Below, one piece after another: positions 1 to 11,924 of a DNA stretch of 64,000 bases. This DNA comes from Mycobacterium barrassiae (GTDB taxonomy: Bacteria > Actinomycetota > Actinomycetes > Mycobacteriales > Mycobacteriaceae). The first letter of the stretch is position 1. Each line of letters begins with the position of its first letter. The position numbers and the translations under genes are program-made. Location: contig NZ_JACKUK010000028.1 in NCBI RefSeq assembly GCF_025822765.1, positions 62,001-126,000 of the forward strand, read 5' to 3'. Below the pieces are notes generated by a model that ran no database searches, was not told the DNA's origin, and saw nothing but the letters and a program-made list of their open reading frames with translations.

Positions 1-5
1 TCGGG

Positions 6-671
6 ATGGTGCTGACGGCGCAGCGCTTGCCCAGCCGTGCCATCGGCGTCGGCCTTGTCGCGCTGACGGTGTTGGCGATCGGCGCGGCGGCCGCCAACGG
101 CCTGCGCTACGAGGTTCCCGAAAGTGCCACGGCCACCATCACTCTCACCGATGTACCCAGCAGCGACGGTCAACGTCACGCGACAGCCGATGTGCAGATC
201 ACTCCGGCCAACCTGATCAGCGACGATCCGAATTGGGTGGCGGTGCTCGGCTGGCAGGGTGGCCTGCAATATGAACGCGGGATCTTCATCGACCGCCTCG
301 AAAACGTGGGCCCGGGACACTTCCGGTCGACCGAGCCGATGCCGGTGTCCGGTACGTGGAAGACGCTGCTGCGGGTGCACGACGGCAAAACTCTGGCCGC
401 GGTGCCGATCTATCTGGCCGGCGATCCCGGCATCGGCGCAGAGGAGGTGCCTGCCGAGGCATCGACAACCCGCCCGTTCGTCGCGGAGATCACCATCCTT
501 CAGCGTGAGCGCAGCCCCGACATCCCGGCGTCGCTGTGGCTCATCGGCTGTCTGGTGGTGCTGGTCTGCAGCCTGCTGATGATCGGCGGAATCACTTGGG
601 GAGCGGGGCGTATCAACAACAGTGAGCCGCACGCCAGCGACGCCAAGCTGGAACCGACCGCGCAGGCATGA
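6..671 (+). CDS. Membrane protein, possibly 5'-truncated by the window edge
   Basis: The product (221 residues from the first ATG) has a hydrophobic segment near residues 14-33, an extracytoplasmic middle part and a second membrane segment near 177-200, ending in a short polar tail. The middle contains a stretch (SGTWKTLLRVHDGKTLA) that resembles FixH/YtkA-like periplasmic domains; this is a weak resemblance. The frame is open to the window edge, so the real start may lie upstream and the protein may be longer. Its TGA overlaps the next ATG by 4 nt, so it heads a translationally coupled operon with the two following envelope genes and a polytopic membrane protein. Function unknown. Confidence 0.7.
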   Translation: MVLTAQRLPSRAIGVGLVALTVLAIGAAAANGLRYEVPESATATITLTDVPSSDGQRHATADVQITPANLISDDPNWVAVLGWQGGLQYERGIFIDRLENVGPGHFRSTEPMPVSGTWKTLLRVHDGKTLAAVPIYLAGDPGIGAEEVPAEASTTRPFVAEITILQRERSPDIPASLWLIGCLVVLVCSLLMIGGITWGAGRINNSEPHASDAKLEPTAQA

Positions 672-850
672 CAACCGAACCGAGCGTCGTCATCCTCGCC
701 GATCACTCGGTGTGGATCGCTGTGCCGGCCTTCGCCCCCGCCTTCGTCGTCGCCGGTGTCGTCATCTACATCGCGCTACGGAACCGGCGGAAGGGTGACA
801 CACCTCGCGGCGACGGGACGGCCGCGGCAAGCGAAGATGGTGCACCGTGA
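668..850 (+). CDS. Small single-pass membrane protein (60 aa)
   Basis: A 60-residue protein with one strong membrane helix (about residues 16-37) followed by a basic RNRRK anchor and an Ala/Gly/Asp-rich cytoplasmic tail, suggesting N-out, C-in topology. The ATG overlaps the upstream stop (ATGA), and its own stop overlaps the GTG start of the following lipoprotein gene (GTGA). The two 4-nt couplings are the main evidence that it is a real gene. It probably is an accessory subunit of whatever the neighbouring membrane proteins form. No family was recognised. Confidence 0.7.
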   Translation: MTTEPSVVILADHSVWIAVPAFAPAFVVAGVVIYIALRNRRKGDTPRGDGTAAASEDGAP

Positions 851-1263
851 GGAAGACAACGATTCTCCCCGTGCTGATGACCGCCACGCTGCTCACCGCC
901 GGCTGCGGCGGTAACGAGGGCCAGGAGTCCACGGAGGCCGGTCCGTCGGCGACGGCGGTCAACCCGTCGGAGATGGCCGATCAGCAGGCACCGCCCGCCC
1001 GCGTCGTCGTCAACGTGATGATCGAGGGCGGCAACGTGACTCCGGTCAACGAGCAGCTGGAGGCCTCGGTCGATCAGCCGATCATCCTCCGCGTCAACAG
1101 CGACGTCGCCGATGAGCTGCATGTGCACTCGAACCCCGAGCACACATTCAAGAACGAGCCGAAGCCGGGCCAGTCGTTCCAGTTCAGCGTGAACGTGCCC
1201 GGAAAGGTCGACGTGGAGTTGCACCAGCTGAAGAAAACGATCGCAACCATCACTGTGCAGTGA
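847..1263 (+). CDS. Lipoprotein with cupredoxin-like domain
   Basis: The 138-residue product starts with a lipoprotein signal peptide; the lipobox LLTAGC puts the lipidated Cys near residue 20. After a low-complexity linker, residues 55-138 form a beta-rich domain with the spacing of small cupredoxin-like folds: IEGGNVTPVNEQLEA, then ILRVNSDVADELHVH, then a closing GKVDVELHQ strand. Family members usually sit in the outer envelope and may bind metal. The HVH motif is suggestive, but no Cys or Met copper-ligand set is obvious. It starts at GTG and overlaps both neighbours by 4 nt. Metal binding is inference. Confidence 0.75.
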   Translation: MRKTTILPVLMTATLLTAGCGGNEGQESTEAGPSATAVNPSEMADQQAPPARVVVNVMIEGGNVTPVNEQLEASVDQPIILRVNSDVADELHVHSNPEHTFKNEPKPGQSFQFSVNVPGKVDVELHQLKKTIATITVQ

Positions 1264-2552
1264 ACGCGGACCGGTCGATCGCCGTACTCGCCCATGGCCT
1301 GGGCGGCTCGACCGACCTTCCGATCCCGTTTACATACGCGCTGATCGGCGCCGCCTGGGCACTCACGTTCACATTCGCCGTCGTCGCGCTGGCCTGGCGC
1401 ACACCGAAATTCGATCAGGACAAGCCCGGCCACGAACTGCCCGCCTCGGTGACCACGGTGGTCGACGCCCCCGCCACCCGCTGGACCGTCGGCCTCCTTG
1501 GCCTTGCTCTCGCGGTGTGGGTGGGTCTGGCCGCGTTCTTCGGCCCGCAGAACGCCGACAATCCGCTGCCCGGCGTGTTCTACGTGCTGCTGTGGGTCGG
1601 CCTGGTGGCAGCGTCGCTGCTGCTGGGACCGGTGTGGCGCGTCGTGTCGCCGGTGCGCACGGTGCACCGGCTGCTCGGCGGCAAGTCGCTGCGCGGCTAC
1701 CCGGAAGCGCTGGGTTACTGGCCCGCAGCCCTGGGCCTGTTCGCGTTCGTGTGGCTCGAGCTCGCCAGCCCCGATCCGGGATCGCTTGCCGCGATACGGC
1801 TTTGGCTGCTGATCTATCTGGCAGTCACCCTCGCGGGAGCGCTGTGCTGCGGTACACGGTGGTGCGCCCGCGCCGATCCGTTCGAGGTGTACAGCATCGT
1901 GGTGTCACGGCTGTCGGCGCTGCGGCGCAACCGCGACGGTCGAATCGCGATCGGCAATCCGTTCGACCATCTGCCGTCGCTGCCGGTGCGCCCAGGCGTC
2001 GTCGCGGTGCTGTCGGTGCTGTTGGGGTCGACGGCCTTCGACAGCTTCTCCGCACGGCCGCAATGGCGCACCTTCATCGAGGAGACCGCCAGTTCCGCCA
2101 CCACCGCCACGCTGATCAACACCGCGGGTCTGGTCGTCTTCGCCGGCGTCGTCGCGGGCACGTTCTGGCTGGCCGCCAGGGCGACGGGAGGAGTCGATCG
2201 CGAGCAGCGTCGCCAACTGCCGGGACAGATGGCGCATTCGCTCATTCCGATCGTCGTGGGTTATGTATTCGCCCACTACCTGACCTACCTGATAGAGCGG
2301 GGGCAGCAGACCGTCTACCTGATGGTCGGTATGGACGCCGAGGTGAACTACTTTCTCTCTCTTCACCCTTCGCTGCTGGCGAGCATCAAGGTCGGATGCG
2401 TGGTGGCCGGCCACATCGCGGGGGTGGTCGCCGCGCACGACCGCGCGCTTCGACTGCTACCCAAGGCACACCAGCTGACGGGTCAGCTCGCGATGATGCT
2501 GGTGATGGTCGGTTACACATTCACCGGGCTCTACCTGTTGTTCGGCGGGTAA
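1260..2552 (+). CDS. Polytopic membrane protein of unknown function (430 aa)
   Basis: The protein has roughly ten hydrophobic segments spread over its length (for example near residues 20-42, 78-98, 105-125, 180-200, 285-305 and 410-428) and no recognised catalytic motif. It starts at a GTG that overlaps the stop of the lipoprotein gene, so it is the fourth member of the coupled operon. A conserved polar loop (CCGTRWCARADPFEVYS, near residues 197-213) carries Cys and Arg residues that could be functional. The next gene, pncA, starts 10 nt after its stop and may be co-transcribed. Transport or cofactor insertion is possible, but nothing in the sequence decides it. Confidence 0.75.
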   Translation: MNADRSIAVLAHGLGGSTDLPIPFTYALIGAAWALTFTFAVVALAWRTPKFDQDKPGHELPASVTTVVDAPATRWTVGLLGLALAVWVGLAAFFGPQNADNPLPGVFYVLLWVGLVAASLLLGPVWRVVSPVRTVHRLLGGKSLRGYPEALGYWPAALGLFAFVWLELASPDPGSLAAIRLWLLIYLAVTLAGALCCGTRWCARADPFEVYSIVVSRLSALRRNRDGRIAIGNPFDHLPSLPVRPGVVAVLSVLLGSTAFDSFSARPQWRTFIEETASSATTATLINTAGLVVFAGVVAGTFWLAARATGGVDREQRRQLPGQMAHSLIPIVVGYVFAHYLTYLIERGQQTVYLMVGMDAEVNYFLSLHPSLLASIKVGCVVAGHIAGVVAAHDRALRLLPKAHQLTGQLAMMLVMVGYTFTGLYLLFGG

Positions 2553-2562
2553 ATTTCTGCTC

Positions 2563-3114
2563 ATGCGGGCGCTGATCATCGTTGACGTTCAGAACGACTT
2601 CTGCGAAGGCGGGTCTCTGGAGGTTCGTCGCGGCGCCGCGGTCGCCAGCGGCATCAGCGAGTTGCTGCAGGGTGACCACGGATACGCACACGTTGTGGCC
2701 ACCAAGGACTTCCACATCGATCCCGGCGACCATTTCTCCGACCACCCCGACTACGTGGCGTCGTGGCCGCGCCACTGTGTGGCGGAGACTCCTGGCGCCG
2801 ACTTCCATCCGCACCTCGACACCACCGCGGTCGAGGCCGTCTTCCGCAAGGGCCACTACGCGGCGGCCTACAGCGGGTTCGAAGGCGCCGACGACAGCGG
2901 CACACCGCTGGCCGAATGGCTGCGCCAGCACGACGTCGACGAGGTCGACGTCGTCGGCATCGCGACGGACTACTGCGTACAGGCGACGGCCCTGGACGCC
3001 GCAAAGAACGGCTTCCGCACCCGGGTGCTGCTCGACCTCACGGCGGGCGTCGCGCCGGAGTCGACAGCGAAGGCCGTCGACACGATGCGCGCCGTCGGGG
3101 TCGACGTCGCCTAA
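2563..3114 (+). CDS. pncA: Nicotinamidase/pyrazinamidase
   Basis: PncA hydrolyses nicotinamide to nicotinate in cytosolic NAD salvage; in mycobacteria the same enzyme activates the prodrug pyrazinamide. The 183-residue product begins MRALIIVDVQNDF and carries the catalytic Asp8 and the iron-ligand set Asp49, His51, His57 and His71 at the same numbers as the M. tuberculosis enzyme. The nucleophilic Cys lies in VGIATDYCVQ. Length matches the family (186 in M. tuberculosis). It lies 10 nt behind the membrane-protein operon and converges with the enoyl-CoA hydratase gene, the two stop codons overlapping. The placement behind an envelope operon differs from the M. tuberculosis arrangement as I remember it. 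Confidence 0.96.
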   Translation: MRALIIVDVQNDFCEGGSLEVRRGAAVASGISELLQGDHGYAHVVATKDFHIDPGDHFSDHPDYVASWPRHCVAETPGADFHPHLDTTAVEAVFRKGHYAAAYSGFEGADDSGTPLAEWLRQHDVDEVDVVGIATDYCVQATALDAAKNGFRTRVLLDLTAGVAPESTAKAVDTMRAVGVDVA

Positions 3115-3947
3115 GTGCGGGTGGGGTCCGTCGGGCGGCCCGACCACTGCGGTGGGCGACGGGCCAGATGGGCGCGCACCCCCTCCTTCGCGTCGTCGTG
3201 TCCCATGAGCGCGAGATGGATCTCGGTTTCCCGACGACCCACGGCGGCGCGGTCGAGATCGAACGAATCCCACAGCAGCCGCTTGCTGGCGGCGACCGAC
3301 ATCGGCGCGGTGTTCTCGGCGATGTCATGCGCCATTTCCAGGGCGGCGGGAAGCACATCGTCCGCGTCGAGCACGCGGCTGCCCAGACCCAGCTCCGCCG
3401 CACGGCGGCCGTCGAATGTCGCACCGGTCAACAGGATTTCGGCGGCGTTGGCGGTTCCGACCAGGCGCGGCAGCACCCAATGTGAGTAGGCGTCGCCGAC
3501 GACGCCGCGCCGCACCTGGACGACGCCGTAGCGCGCGTCGGCGGCGAAGATCCGGATGTCGCACTGCAGCGCCAGCGTCAGACCCAGCCCGATGGCATGG
3601 CCGTTGACCGCGGCGATCACCGGTTTGGAAAGCGTCCAGGCGGGCACGTCGATACCGGCCGCGGTGAACCCGGGCCCTGGCGCGGCGAACGTGTCCTCGC
3701 CCCCGCCGAGGTCGGCGCCCGCGCAGAAGGCGGGCGGTGCGCCCGTCAGCACGATGACGCGGACGTCGTCGTCGCGGTCGCAGGTCCGGTAGGCGTCCGC
3801 GAGTTCGTCGCGCATCCCGTCGCCGACGGCGTTGCGCTGCTTCGGGCGGTGCAGCGTGATGGTTGCCACACCACCATCAATGGCCAGCAGCAACGTCCGG
3901 TATCCGGGTGAGGAACTCATTGGTTGCAATGCTGTCGCATTGGGCAT
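3111..3947 (-). CDS. Enoyl-CoA hydratase/isomerase family protein
   Basis: A crotonase-fold protein (278 aa) with the oxyanion-hole segments FCAGADLGG and NGHAIGLGLTLALQCD. In classical enoyl-CoA hydratase two glutamates act in catalysis. The second is present (AAEILLTG), but the position of the first, normally in a G-x-P-E motif, reads YGVVQVRRG, so Glu is replaced by Gln. It may therefore be an isomerase or another crotonase activity rather than a simple hydratase. An alternative ATG at 3920 gives a 269-residue protein starting MSSSPGY. It converges on pncA with overlapping stops. Substrate unknown. Confidence 0.88.
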   Translation of the reverse strand: MPNATALQPMSSSPGYRTLLLAIDGGVATITLHRPKQRNAVGDGMRDELADAYRTCDRDDDVRVIVLTGAPPAFCAGADLGGGEDTFAAPGPGFTAAGIDVPAWTLSKPVIAAVNGHAIGLGLTLALQCDIRIFAADARYGVVQVRRGVVGDAYSHWVLPRLVGTANAAEILLTGATFDGRRAAELGLGSRVLDADDVLPAALEMAHDIAENTAPMSVAASKRLLWDSFDLDRAAVGRRETEIHLALMGHDDAKEGVRAHLARRPPQWSGRPTDPTRT

Positions 3948-4020
3948 TCCCTAACGTCGCCTTCGTGCGTATCCGTGTCGTCCGTGTCTACATCTATGGG
4001 AATCTATGGAGGCCGAAACC

Positions 4021-6189
<2,169 letters not shown>

Positions 6190-6537
6190 TCAGCGCTCGA
6201 CGTCGAAGAACGACTCGCCGTCCTCTGGGGCGCCGTCGATCTGCCCCTGCTCGCTGCCGTGTCGCTCCGGATCGATGCGATCGAGCGCGTCGTCGGACAG
6301 TTCGACGGTTTCCTGGTCGGTGTCGTCGGCATCGCGGGGGTCGATGTCGTCGGGTCCGATGTCGGGGACCTCATCGGCGAGGCGCTCGTCGAGTGTCTCG
6401 TCCTCTTTGGCGTCGATCCACTTCTCCGGCGGGTCGACCACCGCGTCGCCGTCGTCGTTGCGCACCTCGTCGGAGTCGAGCTGCTCCTCGGGTGTGAGGG
6501 GGTTGTCGTCGGATACGTCGCGTGCCATGTCTGCCAT
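6190..6537 (-). CDS. Small highly acidic protein (115 aa)
   Basis: A very Asp/Glu-rich protein without hydrophobic segments, probably soluble and largely disordered (for example PEEQLDSDEVRNDDGDAVVD). No family was recognised. Two start codons are possible, the ATG at 6537 and one three codons later (MARDVSDDN). The gene converges with glgX, the last codons being directly adjacent (stops at 6189 and 6190). Upstream on its strand is GTTT, 16 nt, then GGGCAC, a weak match to a SigF-type promoter lying almost on the start codon, which would give a nearly leaderless mRNA. Similar acidic proteins are often stress-induced in mycobacteria, but that is inference. Confidence 0.7.
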   Translation of the reverse strand: MADMARDVSDDNPLTPEEQLDSDEVRNDDGDAVVDPPEKWIDAKEDETLDERLADEVPDIGPDDIDPRDADDTDQETVELSDDALDRIDPERHGSEQGQIDGAPEDGESFFDVER

Positions 6538-6636
6538 GGTGCCCGACGTGGCGCGCGGCTAAACCGAAAGCCGACGAATCACGAAAGCATCGCAGAAGCG
6601 TTGCGCGCCAGCATTCTTCCCGTCCAAGTTCCCCAT

Positions 6637-6661
6637 ACCGTACCGATCCGTATGGTACGGT
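6637..6661. promoter_or_regulatory. Inverted repeat, candidate TetR operator
   Basis: ACCGTACC, 9 nt, GGTACGGT: perfect 8-bp arms, interleaved with a second repeat (CCATAC, 11 nt, GTATGG) starting at 6634. It lies in the gap between the acidic-protein gene and the TetR gene at 6861. The rest of this 270-bp gap shows no gene. Binding by the neighbouring TetR protein is inference; the distance to its start is about 200 bp. Confidence 0.45.
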
Positions 6662-6860
6662 CACGTCCTATCAGCAACCGCGGCCGCTGGGTCGGCGCAG
6701 AGTGTTTTTCTGTGCCGCCGGCCGGGCGGGCCGGAGAAGGAGCCGATGAGCGGCGGCACCTCCCCGCGGCCGCGGTTGCTGAGTCTTTCCCAGCCGTCGG
6801 GGCCGATAAGACGTGCAAACTACTCGCCAGTTCAATTTTCGCGAGCGTAAACGACGCCGT

Positions 6861-7424
6861 ATGCTGCGCTCCATGACGCAGGCGCGCAGCCCGCTGACGG
6901 TCGACGACTGGGTCCAGGCGGGGTTCGCTCTCCTCACCGAGGGCGGCCCGAGCGCGCTGAAAATCGGTCGGCTCTGCGAACGCCTCCAAGTCACCAAAGG
7001 CAGCTTCTACTGGCATTTCGCCGACATGTGCGCCTACCGCACCGCGCTGGCCGACGCGTGGGCCGGCCTGCACGACCAATGGCGCCGGCGATTCGAGGCC
7101 TTACGTGGCGCCAAGGGCCGCGAGCGGCTGGAGGAAATGGTTCAGGGGCTGCTGCGGCCCGACCATTGGGCGCTCGAGCGGGCGATGCGGATGTGGGCAC
7201 TGACCGACGAGACGATCCTGCGCAGTGTCCGACTGAGCGATGAGCGGGTCCTGTCCGAAGTCCGGCAGGCGTTCCTCGACTGCGGATTCGACGATGAAGA
7301 GGCGGCCTGGCGCTCGTCGGTGCTGTTCGCCACCGGCATGGGCCTGGTGCACGAGACGCCCGTCGGCGAGGCGGCGACCGCACCGCTGGACGGACGCATC
7401 CTCGATCTCATGCTCCGTCGATAG
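6861..7424 (+). CDS. TetR/AcrR-family transcriptional regulator
   Basis: The protein (about 187 aa) has the N-terminal TetR helix-turn-helix, recognisable as KIGRLCERLQVTKGSFYWHF (residues about 34-53), followed by an all-helical ligand domain. The frame is open back to a GTG at 6813, but the DNA-binding domain starts at LTVDDWVQAGF, so ATG 6861 or 6873 is more likely; no clear Shine-Dalgarno sequence decides. It converges with the conserved gene at 7408-7788, overlapping by 17 nt. Targets are unknown; the palindrome at 6637-6661 is a candidate site. The gene is single and not divergent with an obvious efflux or catabolic partner. Confidence 0.85.
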   Translation: MLRSMTQARSPLTVDDWVQAGFALLTEGGPSALKIGRLCERLQVTKGSFYWHFADMCAYRTALADAWAGLHDQWRRRFEALRGAKGRERLEEMVQGLLRPDHWALERAMRMWALTDETILRSVRLSDERVLSEVRQAFLDCGFDDEEAAWRSSVLFATGMGLVHETPVGEAATAPLDGRILDLMLRR

Positions 7425-7788
7425 GCCTCGTCGGCTCCAATCCCGTCTTCTTGTCGAGGTACTGCAGCAGATAGTGGGCGGCGAGCTCGATGTCCTTGTG
7501 CCGCCATTCAGCTGCGCGGTAGACGCACGCGATCAGCCCCGTGCGGTGGAGCCTGCGGAAGTCGCCGTAGACGAACGCGTAGCGCGCTTTGGTGCCGTCG
7601 GTGGCGCCCTCGGTCAGGCCGAGGTGCCACTGCGCGTATTCCTCCCAGGAATGCGATTCGAGGTAGGAGTTCTGGGCCTCGGCGCGCGGTTGCACGTCGC
7701 CCCAGTCGCTGTCGAGGACGTACTGGCGGGCGTCGATCAGTTCGCGCGCCTTGGCCACGGCGTCGTCGTTGAGTGTGTACTTCGCCAT
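7408..7788 (-). CDS. Conserved hypothetical protein (126 aa)
   Basis: A soluble, helical and charged protein starting MAKYTLNDDAV, rich in Trp, Tyr and His, with no signal peptide or membrane segment. Although the frame is open further upstream, the start at 7788 is chosen because the residues before it are low-complexity and Arg-rich, typical of out-of-gene translation, whereas the composition changes to a normal protein at this Met. It starts 17 nt after the stop of the DUF417 membrane-protein gene and is likely co-transcribed with it. No function was recognised. Confidence 0.8.
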   Translation of the reverse strand: MAKYTLNDDAVAKARELIDARQYVLDSDWGDVQPRAEAQNSYLESHSWEEYAQWHLGLTEGATDGTKARYAFVYGDFRRLHRTGLIACVYRAAEWRHKDIELAAHYLLQYLDKKTGLEPTRPIDGA

Positions 7789-7805
7789 GGCCTGCGCGCT
7801 CCTCT

Positions 7806-8282
7806 CTACCGACGCAGCTCCCGCGTGGCATCGGCCAGGGTCCAGACAGAGATACCCAGCAGCGCAATGTCTTTCATCAGGAAGCCACCCGTCAGCGACA
7901 GTGCCGGGAACCCGCCCTGTGCAGCCTCGAATACCCCGGTCGTGGTGAACATGAAACTTAGCGTTGACAGGAACAGGACGATGGCGAGCAGGCTGCCGCC
8001 GATGGACAGCTTCGGCGACCATGGCTTGACCGCGAGCAACACCGCGGCGGTGATCTCGAAGACGCCGAGCAGGGCCGAGAACGTGGACACCGAGAAGATG
8101 TCGTACACCCAACTCATGAACGGGCTATCCGAAACCAGCGACACGATGCCCTCGGCCTCGTACCTCATGAATTTCAGGCCGCCGTACCACAAGAGCACGA
8201 TGACCAGGGAGTAGCGCACGATCAGGCCAGCGGCCTTGTCGATGGTGTTCGTATACGTGGAGTCGATCTGTCGTGTGGTCAT
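7806..8282 (-). CDS. DUF417 (YkgB/RclC-like) membrane protein
   Basis: This 158-residue protein has four hydrophobic segments and the conserved DUF417 features WYGGLKFMRYEAEGI and LVSDSPFMSW. Family members such as RclC (YkgB) of E. coli are inner-membrane proteins connected with reactive chlorine stress; the molecular activity is not established. It is followed after 17 nt by the 126-residue conserved gene on the same strand. Upstream (8283-8379) lies the palindromic repeat that follows mak, so it probably has its own promoter in that short gap. Confidence 0.85.
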   Translation of the reverse strand: MTTRQIDSTYTNTIDKAAGLIVRYSLVIVLLWYGGLKFMRYEAEGIVSLVSDSPFMSWVYDIFSVSTFSALLGVFEITAAVLLAVKPWSPKLSIGGSLLAIVLFLSTLSFMFTTTGVFEAAQGGFPALSLTGGFLMKDIALLGISVWTLADATRELRR

Positions 8283-8326
8283 ATAGCGGTAGTGCTTCGA
8301 TCCGCCGCGACCGTTACTTCATTTGC

Positions 8327-8375
8327 GATTTCGGCGTGTTGGGTCTCGCTCAGGTTGACTTAGCACGCCAAAGTC
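8327..8375 (-). repeat. 49-bp palindromic repeat, copy A (terminator-like, behind mak)
   Basis: An imperfect palindrome beginning GATTTCGGCGTG and ending AGCACGCCAAAGTC, ending 4 nt beyond the mak stop codon. It matches copy B at 47786-47834 over the same 49-nt length with 39 identical positions. Several differences are of the type that keep pairing (G-U instead of G-C). Position and pairing suggest a factor-independent terminator without a long U-tract, as is common in mycobacteria. Confidence 0.7.
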
Positions 8376-8379
8376 GACG

Positions 8380-9725
8380 TCAGCCGACGATACGGGCGAT
8401 CGATTTCAACGGGATCGGCAGCCAACTGGGCCGGTGCCTGGCCTCGTAGCCGGCTTCGTACACCGCTTTGTCGAGCTCGTACGCGAGGAGCAGGTCACCC
8501 GCGTCGCGTGGATCGGTGCCCGACACCTCGGCGTAGCCCTCGCAGAAGGATCCGGCGTTGCGGTCGACCCATTCGCGGGCGCGCGCGGCGAGCTGGCGGT
8601 CGCGATCCTCGTCTCGGGAGTCGGTGGACTGGTCGATCAGTCGTTGGTAGGCCGCGTATTCATAGGACCGCAGCATTCCGGCCACGTCACGCAGCGTCGA
8701 GTCGGGTTGCCTGCGTTCGTCGAGCGGTTGGCCGGGCTCGCCCTCGAAGTCGATCAGCAGCCAGGACTCCGGGGTGCGCAGGACCTGGCCGAGGTGCAGG
8801 TCGCCGTGGATGCGCTGCACGACGATCCGCTCCTCGGCGAGCTTGCGATACCGCTCCTCGATCAACTCGACGAATTCCTCGAGTTCGGGCACCGCCTTCG
8901 CAACCGCCGCCAACCGCTCCAGCATGGTGTCGGTCGGAAACACGATGGTCGACGTCTCCAGGCTGTCGGCCAGCGTCGCGTGCACCGCGGCGACCGCTTC
9001 GCCGAGTCGGAACGACTCACCCGCGAAGTCGCCGCCGACCTCGTCGGCGTACAGGTCGCCTTCGGCGAACAGATCGCGAGTGCTGGCCAGCGCCATGTCC
9101 CAACCTTCGGCGGAGTTGGCCGCGAACTCAGTGACCATGCCCAGCGCGGACGGTTCGTCAGTCGATGTCGTCGTCTCGAAGGAGCCGAGCAGCCGTGCCA
9201 CGTGCGGGTTACCCGCCCGCGCCAAGACCCGGTTGAGTTCGATGTCCGGATTGATGCCGGGCGTGATGCGCCGGAAGATCTTGAGGACGGCTTCCTGCTC
9301 GAACACAACGCTGGTGTTGCTCTGTTCGGCGCCCATCAACCGCGGCGCGATGTCGAGCGGCAGGGTGACGTCGGGTTCCTTGACGAAACGGACTGTCGTC
9401 TCCGCAGGGCCGACGGTCGCCGACGAGTCGATCAGCGACAGCAGGTACTGCCCGGCCGTCGGATCGTAAAGCGCGTCGTAGGCGGTGCGGTCACCGTCTC
9501 TGCCGATCGTTGCGACGTCGGCGTACTCCTCGATGGGTCCGGCGTCGTTCCACTGCACGATCACCTGATAGCGCTCCGACGAGCCGTCGGTGTACGACAC
9601 GTCGACCAGGACGAGGTCCAAGTCGTCGCGCAACGGGACGGTGACGGCCGGTTCGGCCGAGGCGAGCTCACGGCTGCGCCCCGCGTACCAGCGTTGTAGC
9701 GGTAACCATTGGTCGAAGGGGAGAT

Positions 9726-9729
<4 letters not shown>
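8380..9729 (-). CDS. mak: Maltokinase
   Basis: Mak phosphorylates maltose with ATP to maltose-1-phosphate, the substrate of GlgE in mycobacterial alpha-glucan synthesis. The 449-residue product has the aminoglycoside-phosphotransferase-like fold with the Brenner motif IHGDLHLGQ (catalytic Asp) and the metal-binding IDFEGEP; the N-terminal cap domain begins [17 protein letters not shown]. Length agrees with mycobacterial Mak (about 455). It starts with GTG, overlapping the treS stop (GTGA), so the two enzymes are translationally coupled, which fits the known TreS-Mak complex. A 49-bp palindrome follows the stop. Confidence 0.95.
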
Positions 9730-11504
<1,775 letters not shown>

Positions 11505-11906
11505 ACAGTCTTCAAACCTACCCATGTCCGTTGAAATTGAACCGCCCGAAATCTCGGCGTTGTGGGCTCCCCGCGCGACGTATTTTGCTCGCGTTTGCTC
11601 GTTGCGCAAGTGGGAGGTTGAGGCATCCTCGGGGTCGCGATTCGTGCGACACAACCTCCGATGCGGCGGTGACCGTCGGTTTGCTCGGCGGCCGCCGATG
11701 CTGCTCTGGCCGGCATGGCGAAGCTTCGACGGACGGTCTGTCGGTGGGCCGTGTTTGACGGTCACGTGCCTGGTAAACGCGGTGTCTGACGGCGCATTTG
11801 TCGACGTCGGGTCGGTGGATTTAGTGCATTTGGTGACACGACAGGTCCGGTAGCATTTTCCGCGTGACGCCTGAGGGGGCTCGGCGAGCATTCAGTGGGG
11901 AGCTGA
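11505..11906. other. Divergent intergenic region between treS and the type VII substrate locus
   Basis: About 400 bp without a convincing gene; the open frames here are Arg-rich and resemble nothing. It must hold the treS promoter (leftward) and that of the EspC-like gene (rightward). A possible -10 element TAGCAT lies at 11851-11856, with a poor -35 (TTGGTG, 15-nt spacer). The right end carries a perfect 8-bp-arm hairpin at 11888-11910. Confidence 0.5.
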
Positions 11907-11910
11907 ATGC
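11888..11910 (+). promoter_or_regulatory. Leader hairpin before the EspC-like gene
   Basis: GCATTCAG, 7 nt, CTGAATGC: perfect 8-bp arms, extended by CTCG/CGAG pairing (11880-11883 with 11911-11914) across a 4-nt bulge. A purine-rich TGGGGAG sits in the loop, and an upstream in-frame ATG (11907) lies in the right arm. The preferred GTG start at 11925 lies 15 nt downstream. There is no T-tract, so it is not an ordinary terminator. Confidence 0.5.
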
Positions 11911-11924
11911 CGAGCGGAGCGATT

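Noticed and set aside
1517-2575. Open frame of 352 codons on the plus strand
   Set aside because: Shifted frame inside the 430-residue membrane-protein gene; Arg-rich, no hydrophobic pattern.
11526-11891. N-terminal extension of TreS
   Set aside because: The open frame continues, but the extension shows no similarity to TreS and family length fits the starts at 11504 or 11525.
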